From Pelagibacteraceae bacterium AG-426-L23 (lineage in GTDB: Bacteria; Pseudomonadota; Alphaproteobacteria; Pelagibacterales; Pelagibacteraceae): a stretch of 64,000 bases of DNA. Below are positions 56,818 through 64,000 of the stretch, piece after piece. Both the position numbers and the translations under genes were made by a program. The notes under the pieces are model-generated. The model did no database searches. It had not been told where the DNA came from and was given only the letters and a program-made list of their open reading frames with translations. Location: contig QCNU01000001.1 in the NCBI GenBank assembly GCA_003213115.1, positions 496,001 through 560,000 on the forward strand. The letters run 5' to 3'. Position 1 is the first letter of the stretch. Every line of letters starts with the position of its first letter.

Positions 56818-58137
56818 ATGTCTGGCGATTTTAGTCTCATCATAAAAAATGGATCCTGTTTTATCGAAGGAAAACTTAAAAATGTTGATATTGGTTTATC
56901 GGGAAACAAAATAAAAAAGATAGGTAAGATAGATTTAAACACAGCTAAAGTTTTGGACGCTTCGAATAAAATCGTATTACCAGGAGTTATAGATACTCAA
57001 GTACATTTTAGAGAGCCTGGCTCAATAGACACTGAAGATTTGGAAAGCGGCAGTAAAGCTGCAGTGTTAGGTGGTATCACCTCTGTTTTTGAGATGCCTA
57101 ATACAAATCCACCAACATCAACTCTAGCTGAGTTTGATAAAAAAATTCAATTAGCTAAGAATAGAATGCATTCAAATTATGCTTTTTACTTTGGAGCAAC
57201 ACCAGAAAATTCAGATCAACTCTCAAAACTTAAAAATCTGGAAGGTTGCTGTGGAGTAAAACTTTTTGCTGGATCTTCTACTGGAAAATTATTAGTTGAT
57301 AAAGAGTCTGATATAGAAAAAGTTATATCAAAAAGTGACAGAGTGGTTTCTATTCACTCAGAGGATGAAGAAATTTTAAAATTGAGGAAAAAATTTATTA
57401 AAGATGGTGATGTAAAGTCCCATCCAGAATGGCGAAATGTTGAGTGCGCAATGTCCTCAACTCGTAGAGTTGTAAAAATAGCAGAGCGATATGATAAAAA
57501 AATTCATGTTCTTCATGTAACTACAAAAGAAGAAGTTGATTTTTTAGCCATGCATAAAAAAAATGTAACTTTTGAAATAACTCCACAACATTTAACGATG
57601 TATGCGCCAGACTGTTATAATAAATTAGGCTCATATGCTCAGATGAACCCCCCTTTAAGAGGCAAAGAACATTACGACAAACTATGGGTAGCAGTTAAAA
57701 AATCTATTGTTGATGTTTTAGGTTCAGATCATGCGCCACACTTGAAAGTAAACAAAGATAAAAGATATCCAAATTCTCCGTCAGGTATGCCAGGTGTCCA
57801 AACTATTTTACCAATAATGTTAGATCATGTAAGTAAAGAAAAGCTTTCTTTGGAACAGTTAATAAAACTTATGTGTGAAAATCCTTGTAAAATATTCGGT
57901 ATTAAAAATAAAGGTTACTTAAAAGAAGAATATGACGCAGACATAACTATTATTGATATGAAAAAAGAGCAAGTTATTAAGAATGAGATGATGGCAAGTA
58001 AATGTGGATGGACACCTTTTCATGATCATATAGTTAAAGGATTTCCAGTTGCGACAATTGTTAATGGTAAAATAGTAATGCAAGATGGTAAGATAGTTTC
58101 TAATCAAGTGGGTAAACCGCTTAATTTTAAATTATGA
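56818..58137 (+). CDS. pyrC: Dihydroorotase
   Basis: This 439-aa amidohydrolase of the class I (CAD/PyrC) type cyclises carbamoyl aspartate. FEMPNTNPPT, the carboxylated-lysine region GVKLFAGSSTGK (about 142-153), SIHSEDE, HVLHVTT and GSDHAPH with PSGMPGVQT are in place. The first metal motif, normally HxH, reads DTQVHFREPG (Q61, H63), a variant also recalled from some alphaproteobacterial homologues. It may be an active enzyme with altered metal binding, or a hydantoinase-like relative. It overlaps the cupredoxin start by 4 nt. Confidence 0.85.
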   Translation: MSGDFSLIIKNGSCFIEGKLKNVDIGLSGNKIKKIGKIDLNTAKVLDASNKIVLPGVIDTQVHFREPGSIDTEDLESGSKAAVLGGITSVFEMPNTNPPTSTLAEFDKKIQLAKNRMHSNYAFYFGATPENSDQLSKLKNLEGCCGVKLFAGSSTGKLLVDKESDIEKVISKSDRVVSIHSEDEEILKLRKKFIKDGDVKSHPEWRNVECAMSSTRRVVKIAERYDKKIHVLHVTTKEEVDFLAMHKKNVTFEITPQHLTMYAPDCYNKLGSYAQMNPPLRGKEHYDKLWVAVKKSIVDVLGSDHAPHLKVNKDKRYPNSPSGMPGVQTILPIMLDHVSKEKLSLEQLIKLMCENPCKIFGIKNKGYLKEEYDADITIIDMKKEQVIKNEMMASKCGWTPFHDHIVKGFPVATIVNGKIVMQDGKIVSNQVGKPLNFKL

Positions 58138-58637
58138 AAAAACTAATACTTCTCTTTATCTTTATCTTTATTCCCAATATTCTTTATGCTGGATCTATAA
58201 AAGCGATAGGAGTAAAGGGAAATGAAAAAGACATTGATAGAGTTATAACAGTTTTAATGTATGACAATTACTTTGAACCAAATCAAATCAAGATTAAAAA
58301 GAATGAGACAATTAAATTTTTAGTGAAAAATAAAGGCGAATTAGTTCATGAATTTAATATTGCCACTAAAGCAATGCATTTAAAGCATCAAACTGAAATG
58401 ATGGAGATGGTCGAAAATGAAATAATTTTAGTTGATAAAATTGATAAGATAAAGATGAAGGAAATGGCAAAAAAAAATCCCTCAATGGCTCATTCACACT
58501 CTAATAGTGTTTTATTATCTCCTGGAGAAAGTGCTGAACTAATTTGGAAATTTAGTAACACATTAGATATTGAAGCCGCATGCAATGTTCCTGGTCACTA
58601 CGAAGCAGGAATGATAACTAAAATTGATAATATATAA
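58134..58637 (+). CDS. Cupredoxin-domain periplasmic copper protein
   Basis: A signal peptide (MKKLILLFIFIFIPNILYAGS) precedes a 145-aa domain with the type 1 copper ligands H72 in LVHEFN, C150, H155 and M160 in ACNVPGHYEAGM (C-x4-H-x4-M). Extra Met/His residues (MHLKHQTEMMEMV, about 81-93; MAHSHS, 118-122) could bind more copper. It is periplasmic. Family members serve electron transfer or copper handling; nothing here decides between these. The start overlaps pyrC, and the end converges on prpE with a 1-nt gap. Confidence 0.82.
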   Translation: MKKLILLFIFIFIPNILYAGSIKAIGVKGNEKDIDRVITVLMYDNYFEPNQIKIKKNETIKFLVKNKGELVHEFNIATKAMHLKHQTEMMEMVENEIILVDKIDKIKMKEMAKKNPSMAHSHSNSVLLSPGESAELIWKFSNTLDIEAACNVPGHYEAGMITKIDNI

Positions 58638-58638
58638 T

Positions 58639-60537
58639 TTAGCTCTTTAAAATATTATTATCTTTAAGGTCTTTTTTAATTTCATCTAAAATTGCAGGAT
58701 CATCTATAGTTGGAGGCACTTTATAGGTTTCTCCATCTGCAATTTTTCTAACTGTTCCTCTTAAAACCTTTCCTGATCTCGTTTTAGGTAATCTTTTTAC
58801 AACTATAGCTAATTTAAAAGCGGCAACTGGACCAACTTTTTCTCGGACTAAAGCCACACATTCTTTTGTAATTTCTTTGTTATCTCTATCAACACCTGCT
58901 TTTAGGGCTATCAATCCTATTGGAAGTTGACCTTTTAATTTATCAGCAATTCCTACAACAGCACATTCAGCAACATTTTTATGTTCAGCTAAAACTTCTT
59001 CTATAGCACCAGTAGATAATCTATGCCCAGCTACGTTTATGATATCGTCTGTTCTAGACATGATCCAAACGTAACCATCCTCATCAATGTGTCCCGCGTC
59101 GTAAGTTTGGTAATAACCTTCATAAGTTGACATATAAACTTTTTTATATCTTTCATCTGCATTCCACAATGTTGGGAAAGTTCCAGGGGGCAAAGGTAAT
59201 TTAACTACAATGTCACCCATTTGACCTGATTTGTTTTCTTTGCCTTCGCTATTCAGAACTTTTAAATCATAACCAGGAACGGGTTTAAATGCTGAACCAT
59301 ATTTAATTGGAAATTTTTCTATTCCAGCACAATTAGCACTAATTGCCCAGCTTGTTTCTGTTTGCCACCAGTGATCTATAACAGGAGCATTTGAAAGTTT
59401 TTCAAACCATTTAATCGTATCTGGATCTGCACGTTCACCAGCAAGAAACAAAGTATCAAATTTAGATAAATCATATTTCTTAAAAAATTTTCCTTCAGGA
59501 TCCTCTTTTTTGATTGCTCTGATAGCAGTAGGAGCAGTAAATAAAGATTTTACTTTATGTTCTGAAATTATTCTCCAAAAAACACCTGCATCAGGAGTCC
59601 CTACAGGTTTTCCCTCAAATAAAATTGTTGTACAACCATAAAATAAGGGAGCGTAAACAATATATGAGTGACCTACTATCCAACCTATGTCACTTGCAGA
59701 CCACCAGACATCATCTTGATTAATGTTATAAATATTTTTCATTGTCCATTTTAAAGCTACGATATGCCCGCCTATATCTCTGACTATTCCTTTTGGCGTT
59801 CCAGTAGTTCCAGATGTATAAAGAATATAAGCATAATCATTAGACTTCATTTTTTCACATTCTGTCTCTTTAGCCCCCTTAAGAGCTTCATCCCATGTAA
59901 TATCTATTTTAGAATCTAATTCTGCTTTATCTTTTTCTCTTTGAAATATTATACATTTGCTAGGTTTATGCTTAGAAAGTTCTAAAGCTTTATTAACTAG
60001 CGGTTTATAATGAACTGTTCTTCCTGGCTCATAACCACATGACGCAGAAACAATAAGCTTTGCTTTTGAGTCATCTATTCTACTTGCAAGTTCATTTGCT
60101 GCAAATCCTCCAAAGACAACAGAGTGAATTGCACCAATCCTACCACAAGCAAGCATAGCGATTACCGCCTCCGGAATCATCGGCATATAGATAATGACTC
60201 TATCTCCTTTGTTAACTCCTTGATTTTTTAAAGCACCAGCAAAAAGAGAGACCTTTTCTCTTAACTCTTTATAAGAAAAATTTTTTTTCGTTCCAGTAAT
60301 TGGGCTATCATAGATAATGGCAGTCTTTTCACCTCTACCTTTATCTATATGTATATCTAATGCATTGTAACAAGTGTTTGTTACACCATCTTCAAACCAT
60401 TTGTAAAAAGGAGGACTGCTAGAATTCAATATTTTTTTTGGTTTTTCGTACCAAAATATGTCCTCAGAAACTTCTTTCCAAAATTTTTCCTTATTATTTA
60501 TCGACGAATCGTAAATTTCCTTATATTTCTCGCCCAA
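58639..60537 (-). CDS. prpE: Propionate-CoA ligase (PrpE-type)
   Basis: This 632-aa ADP-forming-unrelated, AMP-forming acyl-CoA synthetase matches PrpE over its length: FYKWFEDGVTNTCYNALDIHIDKGRGEKTAIIYDSP near the start, P-loop YTSGTTGTPKG (240-250), WWQTETSWAI and the late YQTYDAGHIDEDGYVWIMSRTDDIINVAGHRLSTGAIEEVL with K-acceptor GKVLRGT. It activates propionate (or acetate) to the CoA thioester. Substrate choice between propionate and acetate rests on family similarity. Confidence 0.88.
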   Translation of the reverse strand: MGEKYKEIYDSSINNKEKFWKEVSEDIFWYEKPKKILNSSSPPFYKWFEDGVTNTCYNALDIHIDKGRGEKTAIIYDSPITGTKKNFSYKELREKVSLFAGALKNQGVNKGDRVIIYMPMIPEAVIAMLACGRIGAIHSVVFGGFAANELASRIDDSKAKLIVSASCGYEPGRTVHYKPLVNKALELSKHKPSKCIIFQREKDKAELDSKIDITWDEALKGAKETECEKMKSNDYAYILYTSGTTGTPKGIVRDIGGHIVALKWTMKNIYNINQDDVWWSASDIGWIVGHSYIVYAPLFYGCTTILFEGKPVGTPDAGVFWRIISEHKVKSLFTAPTAIRAIKKEDPEGKFFKKYDLSKFDTLFLAGERADPDTIKWFEKLSNAPVIDHWWQTETSWAISANCAGIEKFPIKYGSAFKPVPGYDLKVLNSEGKENKSGQMGDIVVKLPLPPGTFPTLWNADERYKKVYMSTYEGYYQTYDAGHIDEDGYVWIMSRTDDIINVAGHRLSTGAIEEVLAEHKNVAECAVVGIADKLKGQLPIGLIALKAGVDRDNKEITKECVALVREKVGPVAAFKLAIVVKRLPKTRSGKVLRGTVRKIADGETYKVPPTIDDPAILDEIKKDLKDNNILKS

Positions 60538-60670
60538 ATCACTCCCCCCAAAAATGTTAATTTATTAGTAGTATTTCACAATTATCCCCAAAAAAAAAAC
60601 AAAAAGCCAATAAAAACAACAATTTTTTAGTAAAAAAAGGCTTCACTGTCGCACCCTTTTTTATTAAGGT

Positions 60671-60763
60671 CCCTCCCAGTTATTCAGTAAACGAACCGCG
60701 ATTTGTTTACTGGGTAGTTTAAATTTAAACTAATAAAAGAAACTAACTAACGAGGGAGGTTTC
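60671..60763 (+). promoter_or_regulatory. Proteorhodopsin 5' leader with nested dyads and anti-SD segment
   Basis: This is the leader of the 226-nt gap between prpE and the proteorhodopsin gene. CAGTAAAC (60685-60692) and GTTTACTG (60705-60712) form an 8-bp stem; CCCAGT (60675-60680) can instead pair with ACTGGG (60709-60714). GTTTAAATTTAAAC (60717-60730) is a 14-bp palindrome. CCTCCC (60672-60677) is complementary to GGGAGG (60754-60759), the Shine-Dalgarno site. A TTGTTT-17-TAAACT promoter (60703-60731) would instead place these bases upstream of transcription. Confidence 0.4.
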
Positions 60764-61546
60764 ATGAAAAAACTAAGTATGATCGCAGTAGCGGCCTTGG
60801 CCTTTTTGGGTCTTACAGGTACTGCTTACGCGTTTATGGGAGCGAGCACAGCTAGTTTAGCCGTAGATGACTATGTAGGAATTTCATTTTGGCTAGTAAC
60901 GATGGGTATGTTGGCTGGAGCTGTATTCTTCTTTATAGAAAGAGGAACAGTCGCTGCTTCTTGGAGAACATCAGTAACAGTTGCAGGTTTAATACAATTT
61001 GTTGCTTTCGTTCACTACGTATATATGAGAGACATTTGGGTTGCGACAGGAGATAGTCCAACAGTATACAGATATATTGATTGGTTAATTACTGTTCCAC
61101 TTCAAATCGTAGAGTTCTATTTAATTTTAGCTGCTGTTAAAAAAGTTCCAACATCATTGTTCTGGAAACTATTAGTAGCTTCATTAGTAATGCTTATCGG
61201 TGGATATTTAGGTGAGACTGGTGCTATTCAACCATTTGTTGGATTTATAATCGGAATGGCTGGATGGATATACATCTTATTTGAAATATTTTCTGGAGAA
61301 GCAGGTACTATTGCTGCTAAGTCTGGAAACAGAGCTATGACAACTGCGTTTGGCGCTTTAAGAGTAATCGTAACTATTGGATGGGCAATATATCCTTTAG
61401 GTTACGTTTTCGGTTACCTAGCAGGCGGCGTTGACAGTGGTATGCTAAACTTAATTTATAACTTAGCAGACTTTGTTAACAAATTAGCATTCGGTCTAGT
61501 AATTTGGGCTGCTGCTATGCAGAACACAAGATTATCATCTAGATAA
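60764..61546 (+). CDS. Proteorhodopsin, blue-light-tuned proton pump
   Basis: This 260-aa seven-helix retinal protein has a signal-like N-terminus (to about A23). Retinal binds K240 in DFVNKLAFG; D106 in RYIDW is the proton acceptor, E117 in QIVEFYL the donor and H84 the partner of D106. Q114 occupies the spectral-tuning site (105 in GPR numbering), the blue-absorbing state. A strong Shine-Dalgarno GAGGGAGGT precedes the ATG. It pumps protons out of the cell on illumination. Ferredoxin and reductase follow after a terminator. Confidence 0.97.
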   Translation: MKKLSMIAVAALAFLGLTGTAYAFMGASTASLAVDDYVGISFWLVTMGMLAGAVFFFIERGTVAASWRTSVTVAGLIQFVAFVHYVYMRDIWVATGDSPTVYRYIDWLITVPLQIVEFYLILAAVKKVPTSLFWKLLVASLVMLIGGYLGETGAIQPFVGFIIGMAGWIYILFEIFSGEAGTIAAKSGNRAMTTAFGALRVIVTIGWAIYPLGYVFGYLAGGVDSGMLNLIYNLADFVNKLAFGLVIWAAAMQNTRLSSR

Positions 61547-61564
61547 TTAGATTTAATCTATTGA

Positions 61565-61601
61565 AATAGGGCGAGTTTAACCACTTGCCCTATTTTTTTT
61601 T
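61565..61601 (+). terminator. Rho-independent terminator after proteorhodopsin
   Basis: AATAGGGCGAGT and ACTTGCCCTATT make a 12-bp stem with one G-T pair around a 6-nt loop, followed by a T tract. With the terminator after pal it is one of two obvious intrinsic terminators in the window. It makes the proteorhodopsin message probably monocistronic, with ferredoxin reached only by read-through or a separate start. Confidence 0.92.
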
Positions 61602-61618
61602 GTACTTATATTCATTCA

Positions 61619-61939
61619 ATGGCTAAAATTACTTATATAGATCATTCAGGCGAAAAAAGAGAAGTAGAGATAGAAAACGGCCTCACTGTTATGGAGGGAG
61701 CTATTCAAAATGACATACCTGGCATTACCGCAGACTGTGGTGGGGCTATGGCGTGCGCAACTTGCCATGTTTATGTCCAAGAAGATTGGTTTAATAAACT
61801 TTCTAAAGTTGATGATGGAGAAAGAGATATGTTAGATATGGCCTTTGAACCAAAAAAAAATAGTAGATTGAGTTGTCAAATAACTGTTTCCGATGAAATA
61901 AACGGTTTAGTAGTGACGACTCCGAAGCAGCAAAATTAA
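61619..61939 (+). CDS. [2Fe-2S] ferredoxin (adrenodoxin type)
   Basis: The 106-aa protein binds one [2Fe-2S] cluster through C40, C46, C49 and C86 (CGGAMACATC ... LSC), spacing typical of adrenodoxin/ISC ferredoxins. It should shuttle electrons in the cytoplasm. ATG lies 17 nt after the proteorhodopsin terminator. The next gene, a ferredoxin reductase, overlaps by one base, so the pair is coexpressed. Confidence 0.95.
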   Translation: MAKITYIDHSGEKREVEIENGLTVMEGAIQNDIPGITADCGGAMACATCHVYVQEDWFNKLSKVDDGERDMLDMAFEPKKNSRLSCQITVSDEINGLVVTTPKQQN

Positions 61940-62955
61940 TGATAAAAACCGATGTAGTAATAATTGGAGCAGGACCCGTTGGTCTTTTTGCCATTCATCA
62001 ACTTGGCATTAAAGGTTTAAAAGCAGAAGTTATTGATAATCTTGATAAAGCGGGAGGACAGTGTATAGAGCTTTATCCGGATAAGCCAATTTACGACATA
62101 CCAGCTGTAAGTGAGTGTAACGGTAAATCTCTAACAGATGATTTATTAAAACAGGTTGAGCCGTTTAAAACTAATTTCCATTTTAATGAGCGAGTTCAAG
62201 AGGTTAAAGAAGAGAACGGTAAATGGAAAGTGAAAACAAATAAAGATAAAGAATTTTTAACTCCAAATATAATTATTGCAGGAGGAGTAGGATCATTTGA
62301 GCCACGAAAACTACCACTTAAAGAATTGGAGAAATTTGAAGGTAAAAATGTTTTTTACTCAATAAGCAACAAAGAACTATTTAAAAATAAAAAAATTGCA
62401 ATTTTTGGTGGAGGAGACTCCGCATTAGACTGGTCTTTAGAGCTTTCTAAAACTTCAAAAGTAACTTTAATTCATAGAAGGGATGAGTTCAGAGGAGCAC
62501 CTCACACTTTACAACAATTAGAAAAATTAAGAAAAGAGGGAAAACTATCTATCAAAACTCCATTTCAAATAAACTCAATAAACGAAGGAGAATCTTTAAA
62601 CTCAATATCCATTAAAAATGAGGATGGAAAAATTGAAAAAATTGAGACCAATATTATACTTATTTTCTTCGGATTAATTATGCAATTAGGCCCAATAGCT
62701 GAGTGGGGTCTTAATATGACTAGAAAAACTATTGATGTTAATACAAAAAACTTTGAAACTAATAAACCCGGTATATTTGCAATAGGAGATATTTGTAACT
62801 ATCCGGGTAAGCTTAAGCTCATCTTATCAGGTTTTCATGAGGCAGCCTTAGCATCTGTAGAATGTTTCAAAAGGGCAAGGCCTAACGAAAAATTCAGATT
62901 CCAATTTACAACCTCTTCAAAAGAAATTCAGGATAGACTTGGTGTAAAAAAATGA
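61939..62955 (+). CDS. Ferredoxin-NADP reductase, thioredoxin reductase-like
   Basis: The 338-aa flavoprotein has FAD loop IIGAGPVGLFAIHQ (8-21), AGGQCIELYPDKPIYDIPA (about 38-56), NADP loop IFGGGDSALDW and C-terminal AIGDICNYPGKLKLILSGFHEAALAS. It lacks the CxxC active site of thioredoxin reductase, which places it with type 2 FNR (YumC-like). Its neighbour ferredoxin is the probable partner. It and the GST gene overlap by 4 nt. Often annotated as thioredoxin-disulfide reductase in this clade. Confidence 0.9.
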   Translation: MIKTDVVIIGAGPVGLFAIHQLGIKGLKAEVIDNLDKAGGQCIELYPDKPIYDIPAVSECNGKSLTDDLLKQVEPFKTNFHFNERVQEVKEENGKWKVKTNKDKEFLTPNIIIAGGVGSFEPRKLPLKELEKFEGKNVFYSISNKELFKNKKIAIFGGGDSALDWSLELSKTSKVTLIHRRDEFRGAPHTLQQLEKLRKEGKLSIKTPFQINSINEGESLNSISIKNEDGKIEKIETNIILIFFGLIMQLGPIAEWGLNMTRKTIDVNTKNFETNKPGIFAIGDICNYPGKLKLILSGFHEAALASVECFKRARPNEKFRFQFTTSSKEIQDRLGVKK

Positions 62956-63575
62956 TTGAAGTTTTGACTGCCAATACTCCTAATGGCAAAAAAATTACAA
63001 TCATGTTAGAAGAGATAGGTTTTCAGTACAAAATAAAAAAAATTAATATTAATAAGGATGAACAGTTTAATCCAGAATTCAGAGCAATAAGTCCATTTAG
63101 CAAGATTCCTGTTATAATAGATCATGATAATCAAGTCTCTTTATTCGAGTCGGGAGCAATATTAATTTATCTAGGAGAAAAAAGCGGACAGTTTTATCCA
63201 GAAAAAAATAAACATTTAATAAATCAATGGTTGATGGGACAAATGGCTTATGTAGGTCCTATGTTGGGTCAACATCATCAATTCCATCATTATAATCCTG
63301 GAAAAAGTGAGTGGGGTGAAAATAGATACTTTAAAATAACAGAAAGTATTTACAAAGATTTAGACGATAGATTGCAAAAAAGTAAATTTTTGGCTGGTGA
63401 CTATTCTATAGCTGACATAGCAACTTTTCCCTGGATTGCCAGACATGAGTGGCACGATATCGGTTTAAAAAATTTTAAAAGCCTATCAAGATGGTATGAT
63501 GAAATTTCTAATAGAAAAGCAGTGATTAAAGGTTTCGATCTATTGAATAGAGATGAAAAAATACCTAAAGCTTAA
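62952..63575 (+). CDS. Glutathione S-transferase family protein
   Basis: The 207-aa protein has a thioredoxin-like N-terminal domain (MIEVLTANTPNGKKITIMLEE; ISPFSKIPVI with cis-Pro; LFESGAILIYL) and an all-helical C-terminal domain with FLAGDYSIADIATFPW, the N-capping motif. It resembles the YfcG/Ure2-like class. Its position after the reductase suggests a role in thiol redox control, but the substrate is unknown. It ends convergently on dksA with a 4-nt overlap. Confidence 0.88.
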   Translation: MIEVLTANTPNGKKITIMLEEIGFQYKIKKININKDEQFNPEFRAISPFSKIPVIIDHDNQVSLFESGAILIYLGEKSGQFYPEKNKHLINQWLMGQMAYVGPMLGQHHQFHHYNPGKSEWGENRYFKITESIYKDLDDRLQKSKFLAGDYSIADIATFPWIARHEWHDIGLKNFKSLSRWYDEISNRKAVIKGFDLLNRDEKIPKA

Positions 63576-63988
63576 TCATCAACGTAAATTTTTTCATCTC
63601 TTTCATGTTTTTCTTGAGCCTCTATTGAGAGAGTAGCTATAGGTCTAGCCATTAGTCTTTTAAGACCTATTGGTTCAGAAGTTTCTTCACAATAACCATA
63701 TGTTCCATCTTTAATTCTTCTTAAAGCAGAGTCAATTTTTTCAACAAGTTTTCTACTCCTATTTAATGCTCTCATCTCTACTGACTTGTCTGTATATGAT
63801 GATGCTTGATCCACAACATCAGCAGAGGATACATTGTCGTCTGAAGAATTTAAAATATTACCTAAATTGTTTGATTTGATTATTTCTTTCTTCCAACGTA
63901 TTAATTCGTTTGTGAAATACTTTTTGTGCTTTGAGCACATATATTTCTCTTTTGTGCTAGGTATATAGACTTTACTCTTTTTTCTCAT
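63572..63988 (-). CDS. dksA: DksA/TraR-family transcription factor
   Basis: This 138-aa protein has a coiled-coil N-terminal part and a C-terminal globular motif GTYGYCEETSEPIGLKRLMARPIATLSIEAQEKHER. DksA proteins bind the RNA polymerase secondary channel and work with ppGpp. Only one of the classical four zinc cysteines is kept (in GYCEE), the second pair reading ATLSIEA, so it is a zinc-independent variant. DASS/DQAS-like acidic residues (DVVDQASSYTDKS) at the tip are present. The start codon is inside the window. Confidence 0.9.
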   Translation of the reverse strand: MRKKSKVYIPSTKEKYMCSKHKKYFTNELIRWKKEIIKSNNLGNILNSSDDNVSSADVVDQASSYTDKSVEMRALNRSRKLVEKIDSALRRIKDGTYGYCEETSEPIGLKRLMARPIATLSIEAQEKHERDEKIYVDD

Positions 63989-64000
63989 TTATAAAGGTCG

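Overview
The window is about 70% A+T, with very short intergenic gaps, many overlapping genes and a gene set typical of the SAR11 clade of Alphaproteobacteria (Candidatus Pelagibacter or a close relative). The main support is a blue-tuned proteorhodopsin followed by a ferredoxin and a ferredoxin reductase, the alphaproteobacterial tol-pal/ftsH gene order, a TrcR-type DUF1013 protein and the K/N/I-rich proteome. The assignment comes from recognising the genes; no database search was run.

Layout: (1) 1-2991 holds the 3' end of a 5S rRNA, rpmJ and the three-gene proton-translocating transhydrogenase pntAA-pntAB-pntB. (2) 2991-8691 is an accessory sugar-modification cassette: Gfo/Idh/MocA reductase, opposing GT4 glycosyltransferase, DegT aminotransferase, half-length NDP-hexose 2,3-dehydratase, zinc-type methyltransferase and transaldolase. 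It ends at initiator tRNA-fMet. (3) 8788-16807, all on the minus strand, holds cold-shock protein, rpsU (missed by the ORF track because it appears to start at ATT), purE, trcR, rpmE, an inositol-phosphatase-family gene, efp, thiE, fba, pgk and tkt. (4) 16867-32679 on the plus strand holds a coiled-coil gene, zapA, the 5-formyl-THF cyclo-ligase gene, ymdB, yebC, ruvC, tolQRAB-pal-cpoB, tilS, ftsH, folP, glmM, a frameshifted thiD and purA. (5) 32676-39622 on the minus strand holds rpoH, rluD and, beyond a plus-strand tRNA-Arg, a six-gene run from tsaC through a two-gene ABC-2 exporter to a 2OG oxygenase-like protein, an FkbM methyltransferase and a GT17 glycosyltransferase. (6) 39643-53826 holds isoprenoid genes (ispA, dxs, ispB), aroC, pdxH, an S49 peptidase, glyQS, ppdK, nadC and nadA. 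(7) 53888-60537 holds tRNA-Leu, a 44-codon membrane ORF, fhs, ygfZ (apparently frameshifted near its end), a dihydroorotase, a cupredoxin and prpE. (8) 60764-63988 holds proteorhodopsin, [2Fe-2S] ferredoxin, ferredoxin-NADP reductase, a glutathione S-transferase and a dksA-like gene.

How the genes may fit together: proteorhodopsin pumps protons and PntAB can spend that gradient to make NADPH, so both ends of the window bear on light-assisted redox balance. Fhs, YgfZ, the cyclo-ligase and FolP belong to folate/C1 metabolism. ThiE and ThiD are thiamine-salvage steps. The two accessory cassettes, each beside a tRNA gene, look like cell-surface sugar synthesis, modification and export.

The least expected observations are the ATT start of rpsU, two genes (thiD, ygfZ) each broken by one surplus base in an A/T homopolymer, a stand-alone half-size 2,3-dehydratase in what may be a compact deoxysugar pathway, an RpoH-like promoter abutting the ftsH start codon, and a palindrome-dense proteorhodopsin leader with a possible anti-Shine-Dalgarno segment. 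Several genes normally found within these clusters (ruvAB, gap, 6S RNA, nadB) are absent here.
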